Assembly (NCBI GenBank): GCA_046350375.1
Contig: JAXMAO010000006.1
Span: 1 to 64,000, forward strand
Direction: 5' to 3'
Source: JAXMAO01 sp046350375
GTDB lineage: Bacteria; Planctomycetota; Phycisphaerae; UBA1845; UTPLA1
Length of the DNA stretch: 64,000 bases
Of this stretch, positions 8,262 to 20,209 are shown one piece after another; within the stretch, counting starts at the first letter, position 1; every line of letters begins with the position of its first letter. Both the position numbers and the translations under genes were made by a program. The notes under the pieces are model-generated. The model did no database searches. It saw nothing but the letters and a program-made list of their open reading frames with translations, and was not told the origin of the DNA.

Positions 8262-9809
8262 CTACCGAATGTCCAGAACTGCGATCAAGCCGCGGCGGGC
8301 GCCGGCGCCCGGGGTCGTCGGCAGAATCGATGAAGCGATGGTGACCGTCTTCACTTCGCTGTATTGCTGCAGGCCATACTCACCCAGTTCGCGGCCGATG
8401 CCGCTCTGCTTGAAGCCGCCGAACGGCGCCGCGGCGTCGAACACGTCGTAGCAGTTCACCCAGACGGTGCCGGCCCGCACGCCGTTGGCAATGGCGTGGG
8501 CCTTGGTGATGTCGCGTCCAGACGGCGGCAGCCAGCCCATAGAGCGTGCGGTTGGCGCGCTGCACGACCTCGGCGATGTCCTTGAATTTGATGATGCTCA
8601 TCACCGGGCCGAAGATCTCCTCCTGGGCGATCTTCATCTCCGTCCTTCACGTCGGCAAAGACGGTCGGCTCGATGAAGAAGCCGCGCTCGCCTTTGCAGC
8701 CGCCGCCCGCGAGCAGCTTGGCGCTCGCGGCTTTGCCGGCGTCGATGTAGCCCATCACCTTGTTGAACTGCTCCTGGTCGACCTGCAGGCCCTGCTCGGT
8801 CTTGGCGTCGAGGGGGTCGCCGACAGTACGGCGCTGCGGGCCCACTCGACGCTCTGGCGACGAATTCGTCGTAGCACTTCTCCTCGACGAACAGCCGCGA
8901 CCCGGCGCAGCAGCACTGCCCCTGGTTGAAGAACAACGCGAAGTGGCTGCCCTCGATCGCCGCGTCCATGTCGGCGTCGGCGAAGACGATGTTCGGGCTC
9001 TTGCCGCCCAGCTCGAGCGTCACCCGCTTCAGGTTGCTCTTCGCGGCCGACTCCATCACCAGCTTGCCAACCTCGGTCGAGCCGGTGAACGCGACCTTGT
9101 CGACGTCCATGTGCCGGCTGATGGCCGCGCCCGCCGTCGGGCCGAAACCGGGCAGAATGTTCACCACGCCCGGCGGGAAGCCGGCCTCGACGATCAGCTG
9201 TCCGACGCGCAGCGCCGTCAGCGGTGTCTGCTCGGCCGGCTTGAGCACCACGGTGTTGCCGCACGCCAGCGCCGGTGCCAGCTTCCACGCCTGCATCAGC
9301 AGCGGGAAATTCCACGGGATGATCTGTCCGCAGACGCCCACCGGCTCGAGCCGCGTGTAGCAGAAGTATGGCCCGTTGACCGGGATGGTTTTGCCGTGAA
9401 TCTTGTCTGCCCAGCCGGCAAAGTACCGGTAGCAGGCGGCCGTGAGCGGCAGGTCGGCGGCCTTGGCGACCGCGTAGGGCTTGCCGTTATCGAGCGATTC
9501 GAGCTTCGCCAGCTCGTCGGCGTTTTGCTCGATCAGCTCGGCCAGCTTCAACAGCAGCGCCCCGCGGCGCGTGCCCGACATGCGTGACCACTTGCTGCCG
9601 GCCTCGAACGCGGCCCGCGCGGCCTTGACGGCGCGGTCGACGTCCGCCTGGTCGGCCTCGGCGACCTTGCAGATCACGTCGCCGGTGGCGGGGTCGATCG
9701 TGTCGAACGTCTTGCGCGACGCGGAGTCGGTCCACTCGTTGTTGATGAGCAACTGGGTGGCCCCGACTTTGACCTTGCGGTCGGACGGGGTGAGCGTGGC
9801 GGTCGTCAT
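8262..9809 (-). pseudogene. Aldehyde dehydrogenase (NAD(P)+), 3' third broken by frame changes
   Basis: The start at ATG 9809 has a strong AGGAGG 7 nt before it. The first ~315 residues are intact and typical of class 1/2 aldehyde dehydrogenases: 'IIPWNFPLLMQ', 'FTGSTEVGKL', the general base in 'LELGGKSPNIVF' and the nucleophile in 'FFNQGQCCCAGSR'. From about 8870 downwards the conserved sequence continues in other frames: 'TVGDPLDAKTEQG', 'IEPTVFADVKD', 'EEIFGPVMSI', 'DITKAHAIANGV' and 'FGGFKQSGIGRELGEYGL'. About four frame changes occur between 8870 and 8510. The total span of about 515 codons is right for the family, which oxidises aldehydes to acids. The same error-prone zone covers the neighbouring sigma gene, so the gene is probably functional in the organism. 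Confidence 0.85.
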
Positions 9810-9861
9810 GGACTGGCCTCCTGCGAAATGGGTCCGGGTTCTCTTGGCCGACAGGCGTGGA

Positions 9862-9867
9862 ATTGTA
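9862..9867 (-). promoter_or_regulatory. Putative -10 element (TACAAT) of the aldehyde dehydrogenase gene
   Basis: TACAAT on the minus strand, 52 nt before the ATG at 9809, in a GC-rich intergenic region. The same hexamer occurs 43-48 nt upstream of kdsC, mdh and the aldo/keto reductase gene. The -35 box is not clear. Confidence 0.35.
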
Positions 9868-10093
9868 AGCGAACCAGCACCACCCACCAAGCGGGCGGCG
9901 GCCGGCGGGAATGGCGTGGCGCGGACAGGCCGGGACGGTTTGTCCCGGCGACGGGCGCGAGTGGCGGACCGATGCGCTCTTTTTCAGCGTCCGCCGGGCG
10001 GGCAGTTTCGTCTACCGGACAGAGCAGGCCGCACGATACGATGAATTGCTGGCAGCCATGTCAGCGGGACGTGCGGCCGCCAGGAGGGTCCGG

Positions 10094-12049
10094 ATGCGGC
10101 AGAAGACTGCCTCTTCGCTGGCTGCGGCGCTGGCGATCGTTGCCCTGACATCGACCGCCGCAGTCGCACAGAACTACGTCGTCGACACGTTCAACGACAC
10201 GGTGGACATCGTGCCCGGCGACGGCCTTTGCCAGGACGCGAATGGCCGCTGCTCGCTTCGCGCGGCCATCATGGAGGCCAACGCCGACGCCGGCATCGTC
10301 AACATTGGCTTCTCCATCAACGGCACCTTCCCGCTGACGCGCGGCGGCATCGACGACAGCTGCGTGAACGGCGACCTAGACGTCAACCCGACTGCACCGC
10401 TGGCCGAGCTGCACATCGTCGGGAGCGGGCCCGGCTCGGTGGTCATTGACGCATCGACGCTTCCGCCCGGACAGCCCGACCGTGTCCTGCACGTTCCCGC
10501 CGCCGCACCGGCCGGGCTGCTGGTCGAGTTGGTGGGAATCACGCTTCAGAGCGGCCGCGCGTCGGGCGCCACGGGCACCAACGGAGGCGGCGCGCTGATT
10601 CAGGGCGGGCGATTGCAAGTCGTCGGCGTGGAAGTTCGCGACTGCTTCGCGACCTCCGACGGCGGCGGCATCTGGTCCAGCCGGCAGATTACGAGCAGTG
10701 CGGCCGGGCTGCTGAGCCTGTTTCAGAATACGGCCGGCGACGACGCCGGCGGCATGTACCTCGACGCCGGCGGCTCGTTCAGCGGCCTGCTGTTTGCCGA
10801 AGGCAATCAGTCGAACAATCGCGGCGGCGCGCTGCGCGTTTCGCCCGGCGCCGCGGCCAATATCCCCGACGCCACCGTGCAACTGAATAACGCCGTGCAG
10901 GGCGGCGGCCTGGCGACCTCCGGCCCGGTCGTCATTGGCCGGCTGACGGCCATTCGGAACAACGCCGTCGGCGGCGGAAACGGCGGGGCGGCAGCCGTCC
11001 AGAATGGCGGCTCCCTCAGCCTCGGGACCGGCTCGACGCTGGTCGACAACAGCGCCGCGAACGCCGGCGGGGCGGTCAACATTCAGTTCGGCGGTTCACT
11101 CACCGTCGACGCCACGGCCTTTCGCAACAACGTCGCGACCGCGCTCGGTGGGGCGATCGCGAACGCCGGAACGGTAGAGGTCAAGCACTCCGAGTTCAGC
11201 GGCAATCGGTCGGATGGATCGATCGCCAGTGCGCTCGGCGGCGGGGCGGTCTACAACCAGAACCCGGCCGGCGTGGTTCGCGCCGTGAACTGCACCTTCA
11301 GCGGAAACCGCGCCCCGCTCGGCTACGGCGGCGCGATCTACAACGACTTCGACGCCCGCGTCGAGCTCAGCGCCTCGACCGTAGCGGGCAACCTTGGCGC
11401 GATCGGCCACTCGCTCTGCAACGGCAACTCGCTGGGCACCACGCCGGTCATGCAGGTGCTCGGCTCGATTCTGGACAGCGCCCCGGCGCCGCCCGGCAAC
11501 AACGTCGCGGCGCTGTCGCCCGTCGCGTCCGCCGGGTTCAACATCAACGTCGACGGCACTGGCATGCTGCCCGCGCCCGCCGATCAGTTCGGGACGATCG
11601 CCACGCCGATCAACCCGCTGCTGACGCCGCTGATTCCGTGCGGGCCGACGCAGGTCCGCGCGCCGCTGGCGGGCAGTCCCGCGATCGATCGTGGTGCGTG
11701 CTTCGATCTGGCCGGCAACATCCTGGTCGATGACGAGTGTCTGCTGCCGCGCCCGACCGACGGCGACGGCAACGGCATCGCGCAGTGCGACGTGGGCGCG
11801 GTCGAGGCGCCGCCGGCTCCGACGCTCTGCACCACCTGCCGCGGCGACATGAACGGCGACAATCGTGTCGACGGCGCCGACGTGCAGCAGTATGTCGCCT
11901 GCATCCTCGCCGGTCCGGCGCCGGTCGTCGCGCCCGGCTGCGGCTGTGCCGACATGGACGCCGACGGGCTGCTGGACCTGTCGATCGATCTCGACCTGTT
12001 CATTCGCAAGGTTGTCGGCATCGGCGATCCGAACCCGGCCTGCCCCTAG
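10094..12049 (+). CDS. Secreted CSLREA/right-handed beta-helix protein with dockerin-like C-terminus
   Basis: 651 residues from the ATG at 10094, which has AGGAGG 6 nt upstream and begins a signal peptide (cleavage likely after 'AAVAQ'). The mature N-terminus contains the CSLREA-type motif 'CSLRAAIMEANADAG'. A long region of short Gly/Asn-rich beta-strand repeats ('GGGAL', 'FRNNVA..GGAI.N.G') is typical of right-handed parallel beta-helix (polymorphic outer-membrane-like) proteins. It ends with Cys-containing calcium-binding dockerin-like repeats ('GDMNGDNRVDGADVQQYV' and 'DMDADGLLDLSIDLDLF'). Such proteins are common in planctomycetes. The ligand is unknown and no cohesin is visible in the window. 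Confidence 0.85.
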   Translation: MRQKTASSLAAALAIVALTSTAAVAQNYVVDTFNDTVDIVPGDGLCQDANGRCSLRAAIMEANADAGIVNIGFSINGTFPLTRGGIDDSCVNGDLDVNPTAPLAELHIVGSGPGSVVIDASTLPPGQPDRVLHVPAAAPAGLLVELVGITLQSGRASGATGTNGGGALIQGGRLQVVGVEVRDCFATSDGGGIWSSRQITSSAAGLLSLFQNTAGDDAGGMYLDAGGSFSGLLFAEGNQSNNRGGALRVSPGAAANIPDATVQLNNAVQGGGLATSGPVVIGRLTAIRNNAVGGGNGGAAAVQNGGSLSLGTGSTLVDNSAANAGGAVNIQFGGSLTVDATAFRNNVATALGGAIANAGTVEVKHSEFSGNRSDGSIASALGGGAVYNQNPAGVVRAVNCTFSGNRAPLGYGGAIYNDFDARVELSASTVAGNLGAIGHSLCNGNSLGTTPVMQVLGSILDSAPAPPGNNVAALSPVASAGFNINVDGTGMLPAPADQFGTIATPINPLLTPLIPCGPTQVRAPLAGSPAIDRGACFDLAGNILVDDECLLPRPTDGDGNGIAQCDVGAVEAPPAPTLCTTCRGDMNGDNRVDGADVQQYVACILAGPAPVVAPGCGCADMDADGLLDLSIDLDLFIRKVVGIGDPNPACP

Positions 12050-12065
12050 CGTGCGCGGCGCGGAT

Positions 12066-12102
12066 GCAAAAGAAAACGAGCACGCCCCTTGCGGGCGTGC
12101 TC
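12066..12102 (-). terminator. Rho-independent terminator for the minus-strand small gene
   Basis: A perfect 10-bp stem (GAGCACGCCC / GGGCGTGCTC, 12078-12102) with a 5-nt loop. On the minus strand it is followed by a T-rich run (GTTTTCTTTT), the layout of an intrinsic terminator for the gene ending at 12255. On the plus strand the hairpin lies 28 bp after the beta-helix gene but has no T-run, so it would terminate weakly there. Confidence 0.65.
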
Positions 12103-12254
12103 GAATCCCCCCTCCGCACTGAAAAATCGGTTCACGAGGGGTCGGACGCGCCGTGCCGACCGCGATTGACCCAATCCCGCTTGGCAGTAGGTTCGGATCG
12201 TCCCTCGTCGGGTCGGTGTTGCGCGCCGAACCGGCTCCGTCGGCGCCGCAGCGC

Positions 12255-12527
12255 CTACTGCTCGGGATCCTCCTCGAGCATCTTGCGGAGATATCCGTTC
12301 TCGCGGCGCGTGGCCTCGAGATCAAAGAGCAGGTACTTGATCGCCAGCCGCAGGTAGTCGAGGCTCTCTTGCAGACTCGAAACGGTCTGCTTCAGCTTCT
12401 CGTGGCGCTGTCGCGTTTCGTTGGCCAGCACCTCGAGCTTGGCGCGCTCGTCTTCCGGCAGCGTGCCGATCTCGGCCACCAGTTCCGCCAACTTCGCCTG
12501 GAAGGCTTGCTCGTCCACGTTCCCCAT
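12255..12527 (-). CDS. Small coiled-coil protein of unknown function
   Basis: 90 residues, almost entirely helical, acidic, with heptad spacing of Leu/Ile/Val from about residue 9 to 82. It has no Cys, no signal peptide and no membrane segment. The ATG at 12527 is preceded by a purine-rich AAAGGATGGGGAACG stretch that includes a GGA suitable as a ribosome-binding site. I do not recognise the family. It stands alone on the minus strand between two plus-strand genes, with its own likely terminator at 12066-12102. It could be a cytosolic adaptor or scaffold; nothing in the sequence decides. Confidence 0.65.
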   Translation of the reverse strand: MGNVDEQAFQAKLAELVAEIGTLPEDERAKLEVLANETRQRHEKLKQTVSSLQESLDYLRLAIKYLLFDLEATRRENGYLRKMLEEDPEQ

Positions 12528-12964
12528 CCTTTCTCGAGTCGGGCGATCAGCCGCGCAGGCTGGGCCCGGCTTCCGGTGCGCTCATCCGCGTGTCGCGGAC
12601 GGTGCGAGGAGGAGCAACGCCCGTGCCGAGGCGTCGAGTGGCCCGCCGAATTGCGTCGCACCGGCCCGCGGGCATGGGCCAGGCGAGATTCTCGGCCGCA
12701 GCGGCGTTTGCGAAGAAGGACGTCCGCTGCGGAGTTTGCCGGCGCGTTGACGAAACGCCACCGCGCCGAGTGCGCCGATCGATGCCGGAGGCAGGCAGCG
12801 GCGGCGATTGTGGGCCGGTCTTGCGATGGATCGGCCCGTGCACCGCGCGATGCCGTTTCGCAACATCGCGCGCCGACGGCCGGGTGGCGGCCGGCCCGGC
12901 TGTCGAATTCTCGGTCCCGTCGTAGAATGCCGTCGGACGGCCCGCACGCGGCGGGCCATGCAGG
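12528..12964. other. Intergenic region, 437 bp, between the divergent coiled-coil gene and leuS
   Basis: No convincing coding sequence was seen here; frames open in this stretch are Arg/Pro-rich antisense-type noise. It must hold both divergent promoters. A TAGAAT hexamer at 12923-12928, 36 nt before leuS, is the best -10 candidate for leuS. I saw no clear T-box or other leader structure. Confidence 0.5.
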
Positions 12965-15838
<2,874 letters not shown>

Positions 15839-15876
15839 CTCCGTGTCTGGTTGGATCTGTCGCCACGGGACCGCAC

Positions 15877-16470
15877 ATGCCTGAGCCGCAGCTCGAAACA
15901 GAAGCCAAATTCCGCTTCGACGACTTCGCCGCCCTGCGCGACCGGCTGCGGGCGATCGGCGCGGCCTACGTCGGGCGCGTCGTCGAGCGCAATCGCTTCT
16001 TCGATCGTCCGGACGAGTCGCTGCGCCGCGCGGGCTACGGCCTGCGCGTGCGAAGCGTGACGATCCTTGACGGCCCGGCCCGCCCGCCCACGATCACCTT
16101 CAAGGGGCCGCTGAAGCCCGGCCCGCTCAAGCAGCGCCCCGAGTGCGAACTGGAAATGGCCGATGCCGACCGCGCTGCCGAGCTGCTGGCGAACCTCGGC
16201 TTCGTCGAGTGCTTCCTGTTCGAGAAACGCCGCGAGAGCTGGCGGATCGGCGACTGCCTGGTCGAATTGGACGAGCTGCCGCGAATTGGCCGGTTTGTAG
16301 AGATTGAAGGACCGACGGTCGCCAACATCGCGGGCCTTCAGTCGGCCCTCGGCTGCGGCGACCTGCCGATCGAGCGGGCCAGCTACCTCGCATTGCTGCT
16401 GGCGGCGGGACCGATCACCGGGCCGGTGACGTTCGCCGTCGCGGCGACCGCCGAGCGACAGTCGACTTAG
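15877..16470 (+). CDS. CYTH domain protein (class IV adenylate cyclase / thiamine-triphosphatase-like)
   Basis: 197 residues. The N-terminal ExExK signature is present ('ETEAKF', E7-x-E9-x-K11), followed by alternating charged strands ('RFFDRPDESLRRAGYGLRVR', 'TFKGP', 'RPECELEM', 'FEKRRESWRIGDCLVELDELPRIGRFVEIEG') that build the triphosphate tunnel fold. CYTH enzymes act on triphosphates with divalent metal. The arrangement is closest to the CyaB-like class IV group, but this group also includes inorganic triphosphatases, so the substrate is not settled. It follows leuS on the same strand and its 3' end overlaps the convergent neighbour by 4 bp. Confidence 0.85.
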   Translation: MPEPQLETEAKFRFDDFAALRDRLRAIGAAYVGRVVERNRFFDRPDESLRRAGYGLRVRSVTILDGPARPPTITFKGPLKPGPLKQRPECELEMADADRAAELLANLGFVECFLFEKRRESWRIGDCLVELDELPRIGRFVEIEGPTVANIAGLQSALGCGDLPIERASYLALLLAAGPITGPVTFAVAATAERQST

Positions 16471-16820
16471 CTCGACGCCATGAACGTGTCCTCCACACGC
16501 CCGGCCCGATCGAACCACACGTACAGCACCAGGTCAGCCTTTGAATAGAGCATCACCCGCCCCGTGATCGGCCGCCGCTTGCAGCCGTAGCCGGAAAGGT
16601 AATAGTCTGCCGGCGCCTCGGCCGCGGCGATGTCGCGCAGCGGCCGACCCAGCTTGGCCACGACCGCATCGGCCGTGTCGCCGAGGCAGACCTGCGCCCA
16701 GGCCGCCAACGTCGGGGCCCGCCACTCTCGCAGTGCGAGAACCTCGATTCCGAAGCATGCCAGGAACACCGCCGCAGCGGCGACCGCACAGCCCAGCGCG
16801 CGTCGGTCTCGCGGTAGCAT
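16467..16820 (-). CDS. Small membrane-anchored protein of unknown function
   Basis: 117 residues: an N-terminal hydrophobic segment (about 9-30, signal anchor) and a short extracytoplasmic domain with 'CLGDTADAVVAKLGRP' followed by strands ending in 'LYVWFDRAGRVEDTFMAS'. The pattern 'G.....V...LG.P' followed by tyrosine-rich strands and a final 'F...G.V' resembles the small BamE/SmpA-like or peptidase-inhibitor-like folds, but this is an impression, not an assignment. It overlaps the convergent CYTH gene by 4 bp. The lepA gene lies 190 bp upstream on the same strand. Confidence 0.6.
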   Translation of the reverse strand: MLPRDRRALGCAVAAAAVFLACFGIEVLALREWRAPTLAAWAQVCLGDTADAVVAKLGRPLRDIAAAEAPADYYLSGYGCKRRPITGRVMLYSKADLVLYVWFDRAGRVEDTFMASS

Positions 16821-17010
16821 CTGACGGTCCGAGTGGTCCCATCAGCAAAAACGACGACCGTGCTGCCACCTTTCGCGCATTCGGATTTGCTCGACGAACG
16901 TTCGCCGCCGCATCACTGCAATCGGCCACCGCCTGTCCTCGGGCAAACAGCCAGTTGATTCAAGGCAGCACGCCCATTGCAGACCAGGCGCATCCCGCCG
17001 CATCGTTGGA

Positions 17011-18843
17011 CTACTCCTCATCCCCCGGATCCAGCACCGCCATGAACGCCTCCTGCGGAATCGCCACCATGCCCACCTGCTTCATCCGCTTCTTGCCTTC
17101 CTTCTGCTTCTCCAGCAGCTTCCGCTTCCGCGTCACGTCGCCGCCGTAGCACTTGGCCGTCACGTCCTTCCGCACCGCCTTGATCGTCTCGCGCGCGATC
17201 ACCTTCGCCCCGACCGCCGCCTGCAGCGGAATCTCGAACTGGTGCCGCGCAATCTCCTTCCGCAGCCGGCTGATCAGCCGCCGCCCGCGCCACTCGGCCT
17301 TGCTGCGGTGCACCACCACCGACAGCGCATCGACCGGCGTGGCGTTCACCAGGATGTCGAGCTTTACCAGGTCGGCCGCCTTGTAGCCAATCACGTCGTA
17401 GTTCATCGTGCCATAGCCGCTGGTGATGCTCTTCAGCCGGTCGTAGAAGTCGTAGATCACCTCCGACATCGGGAACTCGTAGGTGAGCACGACCCGCTCG
17501 GGCGACAGATACTCCGTCTTCTTCAGCTCGCCGCGCCGCTGTTCCGACAGCTCCATCAGTCCGCCGATGCACCGCGCCGGCACGATGATCTCCGCGCGGA
17601 TCATCGGCTCGCGAATCTCCTCGTACTTGTCGGCCCCCGGCATGTCGGCCGGCGACTCGACCCGCAGCACCTTGCGGTCGCGCAGCACCACCTCGAACGG
17701 CACGGTCGGCGCGGTCTGCACCAGGTCCACGTCGCTCTCGCGCTCCAGCCGCTCCTGGATGATCTTCATGTGCAGCAGGCCGAGAAACCCGCAGCGATAG
17801 CCCGTGCCCAGCGCGGCGCTGCTGGTCGGCTCGAAGTTGAAGCTGCTGTCGTTCAGCCACAGCTTCTCGAGCGCCTCGCGCAGCTGCACGCTGGTCGTGC
17901 CCGGCCCGGGGAAAAAGTCGCAGAACACCATCCGCTGCGGCTCCTGGTAGCCGGGCAGCGCGTGCTCGATCGGGTCGTCCTCGAGCGTCACCGTGTCGCC
18001 GATGTTCACGTCGTGAATCGTCTTGATGTTCGCGAACAGGTAGCCCACCTCGCCGGCCTGGAGCGTCTCGCTGCTGGTGATCTTCGGCAGGAACTTCCCG
18101 ATGTCGCTGGCGTGATAGGTCCGCCCGACCGCCATCAGCCGCAGCTTGTCCGCCCGGCGGATCGTTCCCTCGAACACGCGCAGATGGCAGATGACGCCGC
18201 GGTGCGGATCGACCTTGGCGTCGTAGATCAGCGCCTTCAGCCGCGCGGCCGGGTCGCCCTTCGGCGCGGGCAGCCGCTCGACGATCGCATCCAGCAGTGT
18301 GTCCATGCCCTGGCCGGTCTTCGCCGAAACGAACAGCGCCTCTTCCGCCGGCAGCCCGAGCGTGTTCTCCAACTCCTGCGCGATGTCGTACGGCCGCGCC
18401 GACGGCAGGTCGATCTTGTTGATGACCGGAACGATGAACAGGTTGGCCTCGACCGCCTTGTAGGCGTTCGCCAGCGTCTGCGCCTCGATGCCCTGCGACG
18501 CATCCACGAGCAGCAGCACTCCCTCGCATGCGGCCAGCGCCCGGCTCACCTCGTAGTGAAAATCCACGTGCCCCGGCGTGTCGATCAGGTTGAGCATGTA
18601 GCGCCCGGCGGCCGGTCGCCCGGCGACGTCCGGCGGCGGCGCGTAGGTGTAGTTGAGCGTGGCGCGGTTCGCCTTGATGGTGATGCCCATCTCGCGCTCC
18701 AGCTCCATGTCGTCGAGATATTGCTCGCGCATCTCGCGCTTCTCGACCGCGCCGCAGCGCTCCAGCAGCCGGTCGGCCAGCGTGCTCTTGCCGTGGTCGA
18801 TGTGGGCGATGATCGAAAAGTTGCGAATCCGGGCGATGTCCAT
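17011..18843 (-). CDS. lepA: Elongation factor 4 (LepA, back-translocating GTPase)
   Basis: 610 residues from ATG 18843, the usual length; in-frame codons upstream of it are not conserved. G-domain motifs are visible: P-loop 'AHIDHGKSTLADR' at 13-25, 'DTPGHVDF' and 'NKIDLPSA'. Then come the EF-G-like domains II, III and V and the LepA-specific C-terminal domain ('YGTMNYD', 'AKCYGGDVTRKRKLLEKQKEGKKRMK'). LepA binds ribosomes and affects translation fidelity and ribosome biogenesis. A TAAAAT hexamer just 7 nt before the ATG suggests a leaderless transcript. It is divergent from the Cys-rich gene. Confidence 0.97.
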   Translation of the reverse strand: MDIARIRNFSIIAHIDHGKSTLADRLLERCGAVEKREMREQYLDDMELEREMGITIKANRATLNYTYAPPPDVAGRPAAGRYMLNLIDTPGHVDFHYEVSRALAACEGVLLLVDASQGIEAQTLANAYKAVEANLFIVPVINKIDLPSARPYDIAQELENTLGLPAEEALFVSAKTGQGMDTLLDAIVERLPAPKGDPAARLKALIYDAKVDPHRGVICHLRVFEGTIRRADKLRLMAVGRTYHASDIGKFLPKITSSETLQAGEVGYLFANIKTIHDVNIGDTVTLEDDPIEHALPGYQEPQRMVFCDFFPGPGTTSVQLREALEKLWLNDSSFNFEPTSSAALGTGYRCGFLGLLHMKIIQERLERESDVDLVQTAPTVPFEVVLRDRKVLRVESPADMPGADKYEEIREPMIRAEIIVPARCIGGLMELSEQRRGELKKTEYLSPERVVLTYEFPMSEVIYDFYDRLKSITSGYGTMNYDVIGYKAADLVKLDILVNATPVDALSVVVHRSKAEWRGRRLISRLRKEIARHQFEIPLQAAVGAKVIARETIKAVRKDVTAKCYGGDVTRKRKLLEKQKEGKKRMKQVGMVAIPQEAFMAVLDPGDEE

Positions 18844-18850
18844 CGCGCCG

Positions 18851-18856
18851 ATTTTA
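18851..18856 (-). promoter_or_regulatory. Putative -10 element (TAAAAT) for leaderless lepA
   Basis: TAAAAT on the minus strand, 7 nt (CGGCGCG) before the lepA ATG and without a Shine-Dalgarno sequence between. With normal -10 spacing the first transcribed base would be at the start codon. Confidence 0.4.
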
Positions 18857-18943
18857 GCGAAGATTCGCCCGCCGCGCACGTCCGACCGGAGTTGACCCCG
18901 GCACACCCGGCCCATAGCATCCGCCCGGGCCCCGGGAAGCGTG

Positions 18944-19423
18944 ATGTACAACTGTTCGCACCGGCTCCGGGCACTGGTCGTCGCGGTCGCGCTGCTTGCC
19001 GCGACCACGGGTCTGCGCGTCCCTGTCGCTGCCCGCGCGCCGGGCCTGTTCGCGTCCGCCGAGTGGTTTCCCTGCCGCGGTCATCTCTGCGGCTGCACCT
19101 CGGCGGCCAGCTGCCGCGAACACTGCTGCTGCTATCCGCGGTCCGCCGCGCCGCGGGACGACCCTGCGCCCGCCTGCTGTTCGAGCGCGAGTGACGCAAC
19201 GTCTCTCACGCCGTCCGCCGGTGAAACCGGACTGCGCGTGCGATCCGCCGGCTGCTCCGGCGAGGTCGCACAGTCGTTCGTGAAGCTCGGAGTCTGGGCG
19301 CCGCGACTGTTGCCGCAGGCCCCGCGCTTGCGGCCGCTCGGGTTGACCATGCGACCGTTGCCCCAATCGGCCCCCCCAAGTCGCTCCCTCCAGCCGGAAC
19401 CAGACCCGCCTCGTCCTGCCTGA
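18944..19423 (+). CDS. Exported Cys-rich protein of unknown function
   Basis: 159 residues from the ATG at 18944 (a GTG one codon earlier is also possible). It has an N-terminal signal or anchor helix ('ALVVAVALLAATTGL'), then a compact Cys/His cluster 'CRGHLCGCTSAASCREHCCC' with eight Cys and two His, a further CC pair, and a Pro/Arg/Ser-rich tail of low complexity. The cluster looks like a metal-binding or disulfide knot. I do not recognise a named family. It is the first of three same-strand genes (gaps 51 and 12 bp) with a pseudopilin and a dockerin-like secreted protein, so a joint extracytoplasmic role is likely. The low-complexity tail makes the exact 3' part less certain. Confidence 0.55.
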   Translation: MYNCSHRLRALVVAVALLAATTGLRVPVAARAPGLFASAEWFPCRGHLCGCTSAASCREHCCCYPRSAAPRDDPAPACCSSASDATSLTPSAGETGLRVRSAGCSGEVAQSFVKLGVWAPRLLPQAPRLRPLGLTMRPLPQSAPPSRSLQPEPDPPRPA

Positions 19424-19474
19424 CGCACTCAATCGCTGCCGAGATTCTCACGCGTCTGGTTCGCAGGTGTGTCA

Positions 19475-20197
19475 ATGACTCGCCGAGGCGCCAGCCTCAT
19501 CGAGCTGCTGACCGTTGTCAGCATTATCGCCGCGCTGATCGCCATCCTGCTGCCCGCGCTGAACGGCGGGCGGCTGTCGGCGATGCGCATGCGGTGCGCC
19601 GCGCACCTGCGCAACCTGGAGGTCGCCCAGCTTGCCTACGCGGCCGGCGAGGAAGACCTGCTCATCGCGGCCGGCGACGGGACGGTGCAAGGCTCGTGGA
19701 TCGGCCCGCTCGAGGCGTTCGGTGCGCTGCCCGAGGCTCGCCGCTGCCCCCTCGATCGGAGCCGGTACTTCGACGAGCCGCTGCCCTCGACCAATCCGCC
19801 ACGACTGCGGAGCACCAGTTACGGCGTCAATGACTACCTGAGCCCGACGCACGCACCGTTCGGGGCGACACCCCTGCGAAAAGTGTCGCAGGTGGCGCGA
19901 TCCGCGTCCGTCATTCATCTCGGTGAACTGGCGGAAATCGGCGCCTACGCCGGCAGCGATCACATTCATGCCGAGGATTTTTACATCGCCCTCGCGCCGC
20001 AATTGTCGATCGCACTGATCGACAAGCAGCTGTCGCTGGGTCGGCACGGCGGCCGGCCGCAGGACTGGGATGCCGTGCTGAATTTTGCGTTCCTCGACGG
20101 CCACGCCGAATCGCTCTCGATTCGCCGCGTGTACTCGAGCCCGACGCTGAATCTGTTCCTGCCATCGTTCGAGAGTTCAACTTCACAACCCCCCTGA
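19475..20197 (+). CDS. Type II pseudopilin-like protein (prepilin N-terminal methylation site)
   Basis: 240 residues from ATG 19475; a GTG two codons earlier is the alternative. The N-terminus 'RRGASLIELLTVVSIIAALIAILLPAL' region is a type IV prepilin signal: cleavage after the Gly, with Glu at +5 of the mature protein and a hydrophobic stalk. The rest is a globular domain with 'LDGHAESLSIRRVY' near the end, the 'DGH' motif typical of the many planctomycetal DUF1559-type and H-X9-DG-type pseudopilins. Such proteins are processed by prepilin peptidase and assembled at the envelope. Role of this copy unknown; it lies in a trio with a Cys-rich and a dockerin-like exported protein. Confidence 0.8.
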   Translation: MTRRGASLIELLTVVSIIAALIAILLPALNGGRLSAMRMRCAAHLRNLEVAQLAYAAGEEDLLIAAGDGTVQGSWIGPLEAFGALPEARRCPLDRSRYFDEPLPSTNPPRLRSTSYGVNDYLSPTHAPFGATPLRKVSQVARSASVIHLGELAEIGAYAGSDHIHAEDFYIALAPQLSIALIDKQLSLGRHGGRPQDWDAVLNFAFLDGHAESLSIRRVYSSPTLNLFLPSFESSTSQPP

Positions 20198-20209
20198 AGG
20201 GAATCGATC

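Noticed and set aside
5602..8451. A ~950-codon plus-strand open frame antisense to the TPR kinase
   Set aside because: Regular repeats in it mirror the TPR codons of the kinase gene; no independent motif or ribosome-binding site.
12078..12102. Intrinsic terminator for the plus-strand beta-helix gene
   Set aside because: The hairpin lacks a T-run on the plus strand; the T-rich stretch lies on the minus-strand side, so it was assigned to the minus-strand gene.
17242..19194. A 650-codon plus-strand open frame antisense to lepA
   Set aside because: lepA is unambiguous on the minus strand and the antisense composition is shadow-like.
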